A stretch of 33,063 nt of DNA, taken from assembly GCA_019114415.1 (NCBI GenBank), contig DXFO01000027.1:1-33063 (forward strand), written 5' to 3'. Under the pieces are notes generated by a model, which worked only from the letters and a program-made list of their open reading frames with translations, was not told where the DNA came from and made no database searches. Each line of letters starts with the position of its first letter. The stretch's first letter is position 1. Both the position numbers and the translations under genes were made by a program. The DNA comes from Candidatus Gemmiger faecavium. Lineage in GTDB: Bacteria; Bacillota; Clostridia; Oscillospirales; Ruminococcaceae. This document shows, piece after piece, positions 16,160 to 24,487 of this stretch.

Positions 16160-17133
16160 AAAAGCGTATCATCTGCCTGGCCCTGGCGTTTTCTTGCCTG
16201 CTTGGGGCAACGGCCTGCGGCACGAACACTGTGCCGCAGTCGGAACCGGAAGCTGAAGTGACGGCGGAAATGGCATCCCCGGAAACCGCTCAGACCCTGA
16301 CCTTTACCGATGATTTGGGTCGTACGGTCACGGCACCTTGCCAGCCCCAGCGTGTCGCTGCCCTGATCGGCAGCTTTGCCGATGTGTGGAGCCTGGCGGG
16401 CGGAAGCCTGGTGGCAACGGCCAACGATGCCTGGACACAGTTTGACTTTGGCCTGGGGGAAGATGTGGTCAACCTCGGCACCACCACAGAACTCAGCCTG
16501 GAAAAACTCTTTGCCGTGGAGCCGGATTTCGTCATCGCCAGCACCAACACCCAGCTGGATCTGGACTGGATGGAAACGCTGGAAGCTGCGGGGATTCCTA
16601 CCGCGTATTTTGACGTCAATACCTTTGACGATTATCTGCGCATGCTCAAAATCTGCACCGACCTGACCGGCCGGCAGGACCTCTATCAGCAGAACGGCCT
16701 GGACGTGCAGGCCCAGATCGATGCTGCCATTGCCCGCAGCGACGGCAGCGCACCGACGGTTTTGTACCTGCGCGCCACGGCAGTCAGCGTCAAGGTCAAG
16801 GGCAGCCAGGACAACGTGCTGGGCGAAATGCTCAATGACCTTGGCTGTGTGAACATCGCGGACCAGGACGGCAGCCTGCTGGAGGAACTCAGTCTGGAAC
16901 GTATCGTGCAGGCTGACCCGGACTACATTTTCGTGGTGGAGCAGGGGAGTGATGCGGAGGCCATCCGGGAAAACCTGGACACCCTTCTGCGGGACAACCC
17001 GGCCTGGAGCGGCCTGACCGCCGTGCAGGAAGGCCGCCTGTACTATATGGATCAGAAACTCTATAACCTCAAACCCAATGACCGCTGGGGAGAAGCCTAT
17101 GAAAACCTCGCCGACATCCTGTTTCCGGCATGA
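16156..17133 (+). CDS. ABC importer substrate-binding lipoprotein (iron/cobalamin type)
   Basis: 325 residues from a TTG at 16156 that overlaps the previous stop (TTGA), with AAAAGGAGAAG at 16141-16151; no ATG fits. Residues 1-20 are a lipoprotein signal peptide with Cys21 (GATAC, a loose lipobox). Residues 50-325 are the BtuF/FepB-type fold: LTFTDDLGRTVTAPCQPQRVAAL, LEKLFAVEPDFVIASTN and the C-terminal GRLYYMDQKLYNLKPNDRWGEAY. The ligand may be a ferric siderophore, heme or a corrinoid; sequence alone does not decide. Position behind siroheme genes favours iron or a tetrapyrrole. Its end overlaps the permease start by 35 bases. Confidence 0.9.
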   Translation: MKKRIICLALAFSCLLGATACGTNTVPQSEPEAEVTAEMASPETAQTLTFTDDLGRTVTAPCQPQRVAALIGSFADVWSLAGGSLVATANDAWTQFDFGLGEDVVNLGTTTELSLEKLFAVEPDFVIASTNTQLDLDWMETLEAAGIPTAYFDVNTFDDYLRMLKICTDLTGRQDLYQQNGLDVQAQIDAAIARSDGSAPTVLYLRATAVSVKVKGSQDNVLGEMLNDLGCVNIADQDGSLLEELSLERIVQADPDYIFVVEQGSDAEAIRENLDTLLRDNPAWSGLTAVQEGRLYYMDQKLYNLKPNDRWGEAYENLADILFPA

Positions 17134-18115
17134 TGCCCGGACGTTTGTCCTGGCCGGGCTGATCTGCCTTGCGGCGGCGCTTCTCAGCGTCTGCCTGGGC
17201 GCGGCGGGACTGACCCTGCCCGAACTATGGCAGGCCATCCGGTCGGGACCGGACGGCAGCGCGGCGGCTAGAATTTTATGGTATGTCCGCCTGCCGCGCA
17301 CGGCCGCCTGCCTTCTGGCGGGGGCCGGGCTCGCTGTGTCCGGCGCCATCATTCAGGCGGTATTGGCAAACCCGCTGGCATCGCCCAGCATTATCGGCGT
17401 CAATGCGGGCGCAGGGCTGGCGGTCTCCATCTGCTGTGCAGCGGGCGGGGCAACGGCCGGCTGGGCGGTGGCAGGCTGTTCCTTTCTGGGGGGCATGGCT
17501 GCGGTCATGATCGTGGTTCTGGTATCCCGGCGCACGGGAGCTTCCCGTATGACAGTCGTTCTGGGCGGTGTGGCGGTCAGTACCTTTCTGAATGCCGGAA
17601 CCGAAGCCATAGCCACATTGTTTCCCGATGCTGCGGTAGGCAGTGCGGATTTCCGCGTGGGCGGGTTCTCCTCGGTGTCACTGGCCCGGCTGTGGCCGGC
17701 GGCCATCCTGATCCTTCTGGCCCTGGCCGTGTCCTTTACGCTCTGCAATGAACTGGATGTTCTGGCTTTGGGCGAAGATACCGCCCGCGGTCTTGGGATG
17801 AAGGTGTCCGCCACTCGTACCTTGCTTCTGGCGTTGGCGGCGCTGCTGGCCGGTGCTACCGTCAGCTTTGCCGGTGTGCTGGGCTTTGTGGGGCTGATCG
17901 TTCCGCATATTGCCAGAAAGTTTGTCGGCAGTGAGAGCCGGACCCTGCTGCCCATGTGCGCTTTGTGCGGTGCAGGCCTTGTGACGCTGTGTGATCTGGC
18001 TGCGCGCCTGCTGTTTGCGCCCTATGAGCTGCCGGTGGGGATTCTGCTGTCTTTTATCGGCGGACCCTTCTTTATTGTGCTGCTTGCACGGAGAGGAGGG
18101 GGCCGGCATGCTTGA
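17099..18115 (+). CDS. FecCD-family ABC permease
   Basis: 338 residues from ATG 17099 with GGGGAG at 17087-17092, inside the end of the binding-protein gene. About nine or ten membrane helices are present. Family signatures include YVRLPRTAACLLAGAGLAVSG, IIQAVLANPLASPSIIGVNAGAG, LGEDTARGLGMKV (coupling helix) and FAGVLGFVGLIVPHIARKFVG. It would work as a homodimer with the binding protein and the next-gene ATPase to import an iron complex or corrinoid. Confidence 0.94.
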   Translation: MKTSPTSCFRHDARTFVLAGLICLAAALLSVCLGAAGLTLPELWQAIRSGPDGSAAARILWYVRLPRTAACLLAGAGLAVSGAIIQAVLANPLASPSIIGVNAGAGLAVSICCAAGGATAGWAVAGCSFLGGMAAVMIVVLVSRRTGASRMTVVLGGVAVSTFLNAGTEAIATLFPDAAVGSADFRVGGFSSVSLARLWPAAILILLALAVSFTLCNELDVLALGEDTARGLGMKVSATRTLLLALAALLAGATVSFAGVLGFVGLIVPHIARKFVGSESRTLLPMCALCGAGLVTLCDLAARLLFAPYELPVGILLSFIGGPFFIVLLARRGGGRHA

Positions 18116-18869
18116 AACAAAAGGATTGTGTGCGGGCTATGGTGGTGCGGATGTTCTCCATGGCGTCACGGCCCGGTTTCTTCCCGGACGTGTGACCGGG
18201 ATCATCGGCCCCAACGGCTGCGGAAAGAGCACCTTGCTCAAAACATTGGCGGGACTGCATAAGCCGACCGCCGGACAGGTGCTGTTGGACGGTGTTTCGG
18301 TGCCGGACCTGCCGCCGCAGCAGTCCGCCCGAAATATTGCCTACCTGCCCCAAAGCCGCAATGTGCCGGAGATCACGGCCTTGCGGATGGTGCTGCACGG
18401 TCGGTTTGCCTATCTTTCGTATCCCCGCCGCTACCGTCCCCAGGACTACGAGGCAGCCCGCCGCGCGCTGGACTGGATCGGGGCAGGGGACCTGGCGGAA
18501 AAGAGCGTCTCGGCTCTTTCGGGCGGACAGCGGCAGAAGGTCTATATCGCCATGGCCCTTGCCCAGGATACGGACATCGTGCTCATGGATGAGCCCACCA
18601 CCTATCTGGATATCCGCAACCAGATGGAAGTCATGGCCCTGGCCAGGCGCCTGGCGGAACTGGGCAAGGCGGTGGTCATGGTGGTCCATGACCTCGGGGC
18701 GGTGCTTCGCAATGCCGACGAGGTGCTGCTTCTGCATGACGGGCGGGTGACGGCCTGCGGCTCTCCTGCCGAGGTCTATGCCTCGGGCAGGCTGCAGCCT
18801 GCTTTTGGGGTTGCAGTCCATGCCGTCGACACACCGGACGGCATACAATATTACTGTACGCCCGTATAA
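18108..18869 (+). CDS. ABC importer ATP-binding protein (FecE/BtuD type)
   Basis: 253 residues from ATG 18108, overlapping the permease by eight bases, with GAGAGGAGGG upstream. Walker A GPNGCGKST (34-42), Q-loop Gln82 in AYLPQS, signature LSGGQ (137-141), Walker B DIVLMDEP (156-163) and switch His194 in VVHDL are all intact. Helical insert RFAYLSYPRRYRPQDYEAA is typical of iron and B12 importers. It closes the five-gene operon and is followed by a strong terminator. Confidence 0.95.
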   Translation: MLETKGLCAGYGGADVLHGVTARFLPGRVTGIIGPNGCGKSTLLKTLAGLHKPTAGQVLLDGVSVPDLPPQQSARNIAYLPQSRNVPEITALRMVLHGRFAYLSYPRRYRPQDYEAARRALDWIGAGDLAEKSVSALSGGQRQKVYIAMALAQDTDIVLMDEPTTYLDIRNQMEVMALARRLAELGKAVVMVVHDLGAVLRNADEVLLLHDGRVTACGSPAEVYASGRLQPAFGVAVHAVDTPDGIQYYCTPV

Positions 18870-18882
18870 ACATACTGCGCCG

Positions 18883-18907
18883 CGCCCCGCTTTTGCGGGG
18901 CGTTTTT
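18883..18907 (+). terminator. Intrinsic terminator of the siroheme/importer operon
   Basis: CGCCCCGC (18883-18890), loop TTTT, GCGGGGCG (18895-18902), then TTTTT. Confidence 0.92.
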
Positions 18908-19059
18908 GCGCGATGTACTTTGACGGCAATAGTGGGGAAAACGCCCCCTAAAACTTATTTTAAGGTAATTTTTCCATAAAAGACTTAATTTTTTTCGGGT
19001 TTGAGGCGTGCTGTGGAGGAAAAAACTTTTTTCAAATGTTGAAAAAATGGCGAAAATGC

Positions 19060-19088
19060 TTGTAACTTTTTGCCTTTTCGTTTATACT
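19060..19088 (+). promoter_or_regulatory. Sigma-A promoter upstream of the aminotransferase
   Basis: TTGTAA (19060-19065), 17-base spacer, TATACT (19083-19088). The AT-rich stretch 18950-19060 before it, with runs of A and T, could act as an UP-like element. Confidence 0.65.
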
Positions 19089-19184
19089 TTAATGTATGTC
19101 TGTTGCTGCGCATTTTTTTAGAGGGGAACGCGCAGGCGGCATATGATACGTATACGCAAAACGGAAAGAATAGGGGGAAGCATG

Positions 19185-20465
19185 ATGTCTGAATATCGCA
19201 ACATGACAAAAGAACAGCTCCTGGCCGAGAAGGCTACCCTGGAGAAGTCCTACGCCGATTTCAAGGCGATGGGCCTCAAGCTCAACATGGCCCGCGGCAA
19301 GCCCGGCCCGCACCAGATGGATCTGGCGATGGATCTGCTCAAGATGGAGGACTACACCGCCAGCGACGGCACCGACGCGCGCAACTACGGCAACCTGGAA
19401 GGCCTGGAAGAAGCCCGAGCCCTGTTTGCCGACGTGATGGGTGTCAAGCCCCAGAACGTTTTTGTGGGCGGCAACTCCAGCCTGCAGCTGATGTATTTCC
19501 TGGTGAGCATCGGATATACCTTTGGTTTCCAGGATTCTCCGTGCCCGTGGTCTCAGGTGGAAAAGCCCAAGTTCCTGTGCCCTGTGCCCGGCTATGACCG
19601 TCATTTCCGCATTACCGAGGAGTTCGGCATCGAGATGATCAACGTCCCGATGACTCCGGAAGGCCCCGATATGGATATGGTGGAAAAGCTGGTCGCCGAG
19701 GATGCCTCCATCAAGGGCATCTGGTGTGTGCCCCAGTATTCCAACCCCGACGGTTACACCTACAGCGATGAAACGGTGCGCCGCTTTGCTTCCATGAAGA
19801 CCGCCGCGCCCGACTTCAAGATCTTCTGGGATGAGGCCTACATCGTCCATCACCTGACCGACGAGATCATCGAGACCCCCGTCCTGCTGGAGGAAAGCCG
19901 CAAGTACGGCAATGAGGACCGCGTCTTCATGTTCACCTCCACCAGCAAGATCACCTTCCCCGGCGCAGGTGTTTCGGCCCTGGCCTGCAGCGAGAACTCC
20001 ATGAAGTATGTCTGCAGCCGCTTTGAGGTCATGATCATCAGCTATGACAAGATGAACCAGCTGCGTCATGTCCGCTTCCTGAAGAATAAGGAAGGCGTCC
20101 TGGCCCATATGAAGAAGCATCGCCGCCGTCTGGCTCCCTGCTTCGATGCCGTCAAGACCACCTTTGCCCAGGAACTGACTCCCTGCGGCGACATCGCTCA
20201 CTGGACCAACCCCAAGGGCGGTTACTTCATCAGCCTGTACGTGATGCCCGGCTGTGCCAAGCGTGTTGCTCAGCTGTGCAAGGATGCCGGCCTGGTCCTG
20301 ACCGGAGCTGGTTCTGCCTTCCCGTATGGCCGTGATCCCGAAGATTCTCACCTGCGGATCGCGCCGACCTATCCCAGCCTGGATGAAGTTGAAAAAGCGT
20401 CTGTTCTGCTTACCGTTTGTGTGCGGCTTGCCGTTGTGGAAAAGCTGCTGGCACAGGCTGAGTAA
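19185..20465 (+). CDS. Aspartate aminotransferase, MocR-type fold-I subgroup
   Basis: 426 residues from ATG 19185 (AGGGGGA six bases upstream; ATG 19182 is one codon earlier). It is a fold-type I PLP enzyme of the group Pfam calls Aminotran_MocR, known as aspartate aminotransferases in Actinobacteria and Firmicutes. Visible features: KLNMARGKPGPHQMDLAMDL at the N-terminus, RNYGNLEGLEEARALFADVMG, GGNSSLQLM for the cofactor phosphate, Asn187 and Asp216/Tyr219 (FWDEAYIVHHL), and PLP lysine Lys255 in STSKITFPGAG. The C-terminal DSHLRIAPTYPSLDEV contains the substrate carboxylate arginine. It joins aspartate with 2-oxoglutarate. No N-terminal helix-turn-helix is present, so it is an enzyme and not a MocR regulator. 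Codon bias is strong. secDF begins 47 bases later and may be cotranscribed. Confidence 0.92.
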   Translation: MSEYRNMTKEQLLAEKATLEKSYADFKAMGLKLNMARGKPGPHQMDLAMDLLKMEDYTASDGTDARNYGNLEGLEEARALFADVMGVKPQNVFVGGNSSLQLMYFLVSIGYTFGFQDSPCPWSQVEKPKFLCPVPGYDRHFRITEEFGIEMINVPMTPEGPDMDMVEKLVAEDASIKGIWCVPQYSNPDGYTYSDETVRRFASMKTAAPDFKIFWDEAYIVHHLTDEIIETPVLLEESRKYGNEDRVFMFTSTSKITFPGAGVSALACSENSMKYVCSRFEVMIISYDKMNQLRHVRFLKNKEGVLAHMKKHRRRLAPCFDAVKTTFAQELTPCGDIAHWTNPKGGYFISLYVMPGCAKRVAQLCKDAGLVLTGAGSAFPYGRDPEDSHLRIAPTYPSLDEVEKASVLLTVCVRLAVVEKLLAQAE

Positions 20466-20512
20466 GCCGGAAATAGAAGTCTTGCCCGCGCGGGCAATAT
20501 TTGGAGGTACCT

Positions 20513-22840
20513 ATGAGCAGAAAAGGAAAGTCATGGCACTTTTTTGTCGTGGCGATTCTGATCGCTGTCTTTGCATGGACGGCAATTGGCGGTGTCAGCT
20601 ATCAGTATGGTGACATCAAGAACACCTACATCAAGGGTGTGTCCGACATTCGTTTCGGCATCGATATCCGGGGCGGTGTGGATGTGACCTTTGTCCCCGC
20701 AGGGGATGTTGACGCTACCGACGCACAGATGCAGGCGGCGCAGACCGTTATCAATGACCGACTGGTCGGCCTTGGCATTACCGACTACGAAAGCTATGTC
20801 GATGCCAACAAAGACCGTATCATCGTCCGTTTCCCCTGGAAGAGCGACGAGTCGGACTTTGACCCGCAGCAGGCCATCGATGAGATCGGCACCACTGCGG
20901 AGATGGTGTTCCGTGAGGGCAGCTCCGCCGACGGCGAAGTCATCCTGACGGGCGATCAGGTGGAGTCGGCGACCCCCGGGTATGACTCGACCAACGGCTA
21001 TGTGGTCCAGCTTTCCTTTACCAGCGAAGGCGCCGAGGCTTTTGCCGAAGCAACCACCCGCCTGTATGCGGATGGCGGCACCATCAGCATCTGGCTGGAC
21101 GATGAGAACATCAGCACCGCCACGGTCAACTCGGCCATTACCGACGGCAACGCCATCATTGAAGGCAACTTCACCGCCGAGGAAGTTGAGACCCTGGCCA
21201 ACCAGATCAACTCCGGCGCGCTGCCCTTTGCCCTTGAGGCGGAGAGCTTCTCCACCATCAGCCCGACGCTGGGCGCCCGCAGCCTGGATGTCATGGTCAT
21301 GGCCGGCATCATTGCGTTTGTGATCGTCGCCATCATGATGATCGTCCGCTACCGTCTGCCCGGCGCTCTGGCCGTCATCTCCCTGCTGGGCCAGGTCACG
21401 GCAACTCTGGCTGTGGTTTCCGGTTACTTCTCTGTGTTCTCCGGTTCCACCCTGACCCTGCCCGGTATCGCCGGTATCATTCTGGGTGTGGGCATGGGTG
21501 TTGACGCCAACGTCATCACCGCGGAGCGTATCCGTGAGGAACTTGCCAAGGGCAAGACCCTGGACGGCGCCATTTCCAGCGGCTTCCGCATGGGCCTTTC
21601 CCCGGTTATTGACGGCAACGTCACCATTGTCATCGTTGCAGCTATCCTGATGGGCGCCTTTGGTCCTACGGACGGTTTCTGGGCCAAGGTATTCACCGCT
21701 ATCTTTATCTGGTTCGGTGCATCCACCGCAGGCACCATTTACTCCTTCGGCTTCACGCTGTTGACCGGCGTTATCCTGAACTTCGTGTTCGGCGTCTGGG
21801 CTACCCGCGTGATGATCCGCGGCGCATCCAAGATCAAGGCTCTGCGCAATCCCTGGTTCTTCGGCGGCGAGAAAGACCCCGCAAAGGTCTGGAAGACCCC
21901 CAAGATCAACTTTGTCGGCAACCGCAAAAAGTACTATACCTTCTCCTGCGTGCTGGTAGCTGTCGTTCTGGTGTTCTCCGTTGTGTTCGGCGTGTCCATG
22001 GACATTGAGTTCAAGGGCGGCGCCATGGTCACCATGGGCTACCAGGGTGAGGCGGACGTCAACGCCGTCAAGTCTGCGGCGGAGTTCACTCTGGGCGTCT
22101 CCAACACCACGGTCCAGACCGGTAACGATATCTCCGGCAACCAGACGCTGACCCTCACGCTGCCCGGCACTGAGACCCTCACCACCGAGGATGTGGACTC
22201 TCTGCTGACTGCGCTGAATGAGCAGTTCCCGGACAACAGCTTTGTCCAGAACGAGATCAGCAACGTGGATGCCACCATCGGCAACGAATTCTTTGTCAAG
22301 AGCCTGGTCGCCGTCGCAGCGGCCTGTGTGCTGATCCTGCTCTACATTGCCATTCGCTTCCGTAAGATTGGCGGCTGGCCCGCCGGCAGCATGGCGATCG
22401 TCGCGCTGCTGCATGATATGTTCGTGGTGTTCGGCGCGTTCGTCATCTTCCGTATCCCGCTCAACGGCAACTTCATCGCCGCCATGCTGACGATCCTGGG
22501 CTACTCCATCAACGATACCGTCGTTATCTACGACCGTATCCGCGAGAATACCGCCCTCTACGGCAAAAAGATGCCGCTGCCGGAACTGGTCAACCTGTCC
22601 ATCAACCAGAGCTTCTCCCGCTCTCTGATGACCTCCATCACGACCTGTGTCGCGCTGGGCGTTGTCTGTATTGTGGCTATGGTGTTCCAGCTGGAAAGCA
22701 TCTTCACCTTTGCCATGCCGCTGATGTTCGGTATGGTCAGCGGTGTGTACAGCACCATGTGCATTGCCACCCAGCTCTGGGTCGACTGGAAGACCCGCGG
22801 CAAAAAGACCGCAAGACTGCCCAAGAAAGCAGCCTCTTGA
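20513..22840 (+). CDS. secDF: Protein translocase subunit SecDF (fused)
   Basis: 775 residues from ATG 20513 with GGAGGT at 20503-20508. SecD half: first helix at residues 8-30, FGIDIRGGVDVTF, an external P1 domain (about 55-250), then six helices with ITAERIREELAKGKTLDGAI. SecF half from about residue 470: DIEFKGGAMVTMGY, external loop, and GYSINDTVVIYDRIRENT. About twelve membrane helices in all. It uses the proton gradient to help pull secreted proteins from SecYEG. A 16-bp palindrome (TTGCCCGCGCGGGCAA, 20482-20497) lies in the short gap before it; it may be a small hairpin or an operator. nrdR follows after 30 bases. Confidence 0.96.
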   Translation: MSRKGKSWHFFVVAILIAVFAWTAIGGVSYQYGDIKNTYIKGVSDIRFGIDIRGGVDVTFVPAGDVDATDAQMQAAQTVINDRLVGLGITDYESYVDANKDRIIVRFPWKSDESDFDPQQAIDEIGTTAEMVFREGSSADGEVILTGDQVESATPGYDSTNGYVVQLSFTSEGAEAFAEATTRLYADGGTISIWLDDENISTATVNSAITDGNAIIEGNFTAEEVETLANQINSGALPFALEAESFSTISPTLGARSLDVMVMAGIIAFVIVAIMMIVRYRLPGALAVISLLGQVTATLAVVSGYFSVFSGSTLTLPGIAGIILGVGMGVDANVITAERIREELAKGKTLDGAISSGFRMGLSPVIDGNVTIVIVAAILMGAFGPTDGFWAKVFTAIFIWFGASTAGTIYSFGFTLLTGVILNFVFGVWATRVMIRGASKIKALRNPWFFGGEKDPAKVWKTPKINFVGNRKKYYTFSCVLVAVVLVFSVVFGVSMDIEFKGGAMVTMGYQGEADVNAVKSAAEFTLGVSNTTVQTGNDISGNQTLTLTLPGTETLTTEDVDSLLTALNEQFPDNSFVQNEISNVDATIGNEFFVKSLVAVAAACVLILLYIAIRFRKIGGWPAGSMAIVALLHDMFVVFGAFVIFRIPLNGNFIAAMLTILGYSINDTVVIYDRIRENTALYGKKMPLPELVNLSINQSFSRSLMTSITTCVALGVVCIVAMVFQLESIFTFAMPLMFGMVSGVYSTMCIATQLWVDWKTRGKKTARLPKKAAS

Positions 22841-22870
22841 CGCATCCGACATGAAACGGGAGGGAACCTG

Positions 22871-23344
22871 ATGAAATGTCCGTATTGTGGTGAGATCGAT
22901 TCCAAGGTCATTGACTCGCGCCCCACGGAGGACGGTGAAAAGATTCGCCGCCGCCGGGAATGCCTGAGCTGCAAAAAGCGGTTTACCACCTATGAGATCG
23001 TGGAGACCGTCCCCCTGATGGTCGTCAAGCGCGACCACTCCCGGGAGGCCTTTGACCGCCAGAAACTGCTCAACGGTATGCTGCGCGCCTGCGAAAAGCG
23101 TCCGGTCAGCTATCAGCAGCTGGACTCTGCGGTCAGCAACATTGAGCAGGCGCTGCTCAACTCCTACGACCGTGAGGTCTCGTCGATGTACATCGGCGAT
23201 TTGGCTATGGACCAGCTCAAACACATTGACGATGTTGCCTATGTGCGTTTTGCTTCGGTCTACCGCCAGTTCAGCGACGTCAACACCTTTATGGAAGAAC
23301 TCAAGGACATGCTGGCTACCCGCTCAAAAAACAGCGATAAATGA
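22871..23344 (+). CDS. nrdR: Transcriptional repressor NrdR
   Basis: 157 residues from ATG 22871 (GGGAGGGAAC upstream). N-terminal zinc ribbon with CPYC at 3-6 and CLSC at 31-34, preceded by [16 protein letters not shown]. The ATP-cone follows (about 49-139: [24 protein letters not shown]). NrdR senses ATP/dATP and represses ribonucleotide reductase genes. No nrd gene or obvious NrdR box pair is in the window. Its last 21 bases overlap the minus-strand DUF4363 gene, and no terminator lies directly after the stop; the first good plus-strand terminator is about 400 bases on, at 23750. Confidence 0.96.
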   Translation: MKCPYCGEIDSKVIDSRPTEDGEKIRRRRECLSCKKRFTTYEIVETVPLMVVKRDHSREAFDRQKLLNGMLRACEKRPVSYQQLDSAVSNIEQALLNSYDREVSSMYIGDLAMDQLKHIDDVAYVRFASVYRQFSDVNTFMEELKDMLATRSKNSDK

Positions 23345-23698
23345 GGCCTCCAGCTGATCCAGCTGGGAGAGCGCCCGGGCTGTTTCCACCGCCAGATCGG
23401 CGGGATTGTCCGGCAGGGCATAATGCTCCAGTGTCTCCATGGTCTCATTGATTTTGTCCAGCAGACTCCTGCGCACAAACAGACACAGCAGCGCACTGCG
23501 CTTGCGGGTGTTTTCGGCAGCGGCACGATAAGCCTGTGCAGCGGTTTCATACTGCTGCATCAGCGCCAGACTGTATGCTGTCCGCAGTTCCTGCCGGCTC
23601 TTCTCAATACTGCCGGTGACTGCCTTACCGGAACCGAATACGGTGACGAACAGGGCAGCCAAAAGCAGTACGGCATAGAAATTGCGCTTCGTACGCAG
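23324..23698 (-). CDS. DUF4363-type small membrane-anchored protein; start uncertain
   Basis: The frame encodes one N-terminal hydrophobic helix ([21 protein letters not shown]) followed by a helical soluble part of about 95 residues ([39 protein letters not shown]). This fits the DUF4363 family, often found behind DUF421 in spore-forming Clostridia. The start is odd. A strong GGAAAGGAGG at 23701-23710 (minus strand) is followed two bases later by CTG at 23698; no ATG or GTG is near, and the first conventional start is a TTG at 23662 that would cut the membrane helix in half. I give the CTG as the probable beginning, with ACG at 23692 possible. Its 3' end overlaps nrdR by 21 bases. Confidence 0.65.
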   Translation of the reverse strand: MRTKRNFYAVLLLAALFVTVFGSGKAVTGSIEKSRQELRTAYSLALMQQYETAAQAYRAAAENTRKRSALLCLFVRRSLLDKINETMETLEHYALPDNPADLAVETARALSQLDQLEASFIAVF

Positions 23699-23744
23699 GA
23701 CCTCCTTTCCGTTGCAGCACCAAAGATGCTGTATCCGGTTCGAT

Positions 23745-24395
23745 TTATCGGCCGCCCTTCGGGGCGGCCTTTTTTGGTATCAGGAGAGTTTCTTCCCCGT
23801 TGGCAAGGAGAATCAGCACCTGCTTGGAGATAAGGCCCGCACCCTCCAGCTGCTCCTGGAGCCAGGTATCATCATATCCCAGGGCCTGCAGATTGTCCCG
23901 GTAAAGATGCCGGTCAATGAGGATGGGCAGCATGGGCGGGGCTTCGTCTGCGGCGGGCTTTTTGGCGATGCTCAGGCTTCCGTTGGATTCGATCACGCCC
24001 CACATCACGTCTTCCGGGGAAAACACTTCCGCCTCGCGCAGGGATTCGGCCAGGTCATTGGGGGTAATGCGCAGATGCCGTAGGGCCTGCTGGTCCACGG
24101 TGCCGTTGCGGATCACCGTGACCGGGTTGCCAAAGAGCAGGCGTGCGTAGCGCGGGCAGTACCAGGCAAGAGTGGAATTGAAGATTTCCAGAGCAGTGAT
24201 GAGCAGGATGGGAGTCAAACTGGCAAAAATGGGCAACTCCGGCTCATCGATGCAGATAGATGCTACATTGGAGATCAGAAAAGTGGTGACCAGTTCCGAC
24301 GGCTGCAGCTCCGCCAGCTGACGCTTGCCCATCAGACGCATGGCGGCGATGGCAACGATATAAACGACCAACGTCCGGGTAATGGAAGAAAGCAT
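23745..24395 (-). CDS. DUF421 family membrane protein (YetF/YdfR-like)
   Basis: 216 residues from ATG 24395 with GGGGAGGT upstream on the minus strand. Three membrane helices fill residues 1-85, with the family signature IAAMRLMGKRQLAELQPSELVTTFLISNVAS. The cytoplasmic part carries GNPVTVIRNGTVDQQALRHLRITPNDLAESLREAEVFS and EDVMWGVIESNGSLS. Relatives in Bacillus (YetF, YdfR and others) are linked to spores, though the biochemical role is unclear. It is followed by the DUF4363 gene and is divergent from the germination operon, a link often seen in spore formers. The last eight codons (KAAPKGGR) are written by a GC-rich hairpin that is a terminator for the opposite strand. Confidence 0.92.
   Translation of the reverse strand: MLSSITRTLVVYIVAIAAMRLMGKRQLAELQPSELVTTFLISNVASICIDEPELPIFASLTPILLITALEIFNSTLAWYCPRYARLLFGNPVTVIRNGTVDQQALRHLRITPNDLAESLREAEVFSPEDVMWGVIESNGSLSIAKKPAADEAPPMLPILIDRHLYRDNLQALGYDDTWLQEQLEGAGLISKQVLILLANGEETLLIPKKAAPKGGR
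23750..23775 (+). terminator. Plus-strand terminator embedded in the DUF421 coding end
   Basis: GGCCGCCC (23750-23757), tetraloop TTCG, GGGCGGCC (23762-23769), then six T (23770-23775). The T-run is on the plus strand only; the minus strand continues GATAAATCG, so it is not the DUF421 terminator. It is the first good stop for transcripts from secDF-nrdR. Confidence 0.85.
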
Positions 24396-24487
24396 ATGGC
24401 ACCTCCCCGGTGATATTCGGCCCAAAGTCTGGCAAGACTATACCCAGGACCGCCTGCGGGCGGCCATGCAGGAGAGGGGCTGATACT

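Noticed and set aside
20482..20497. 16-bp palindrome TTGCCCGCGCGGGCAA before secDF as a terminator
   Set aside because: The stem is at most six pairs with a four-base loop and no T-run follows; it may be an operator but nothing supports a call.
20531..23224. Very long open frame on the minus strand (897 codons) opposite secDF and nrdR
   Set aside because: It is a by-product of strong GC codon bias in secDF and nrdR, whose plus-strand proteins are unmistakable. The minus-strand translation is low-complexity, rich in His, Asp and Gly, and matches no family.
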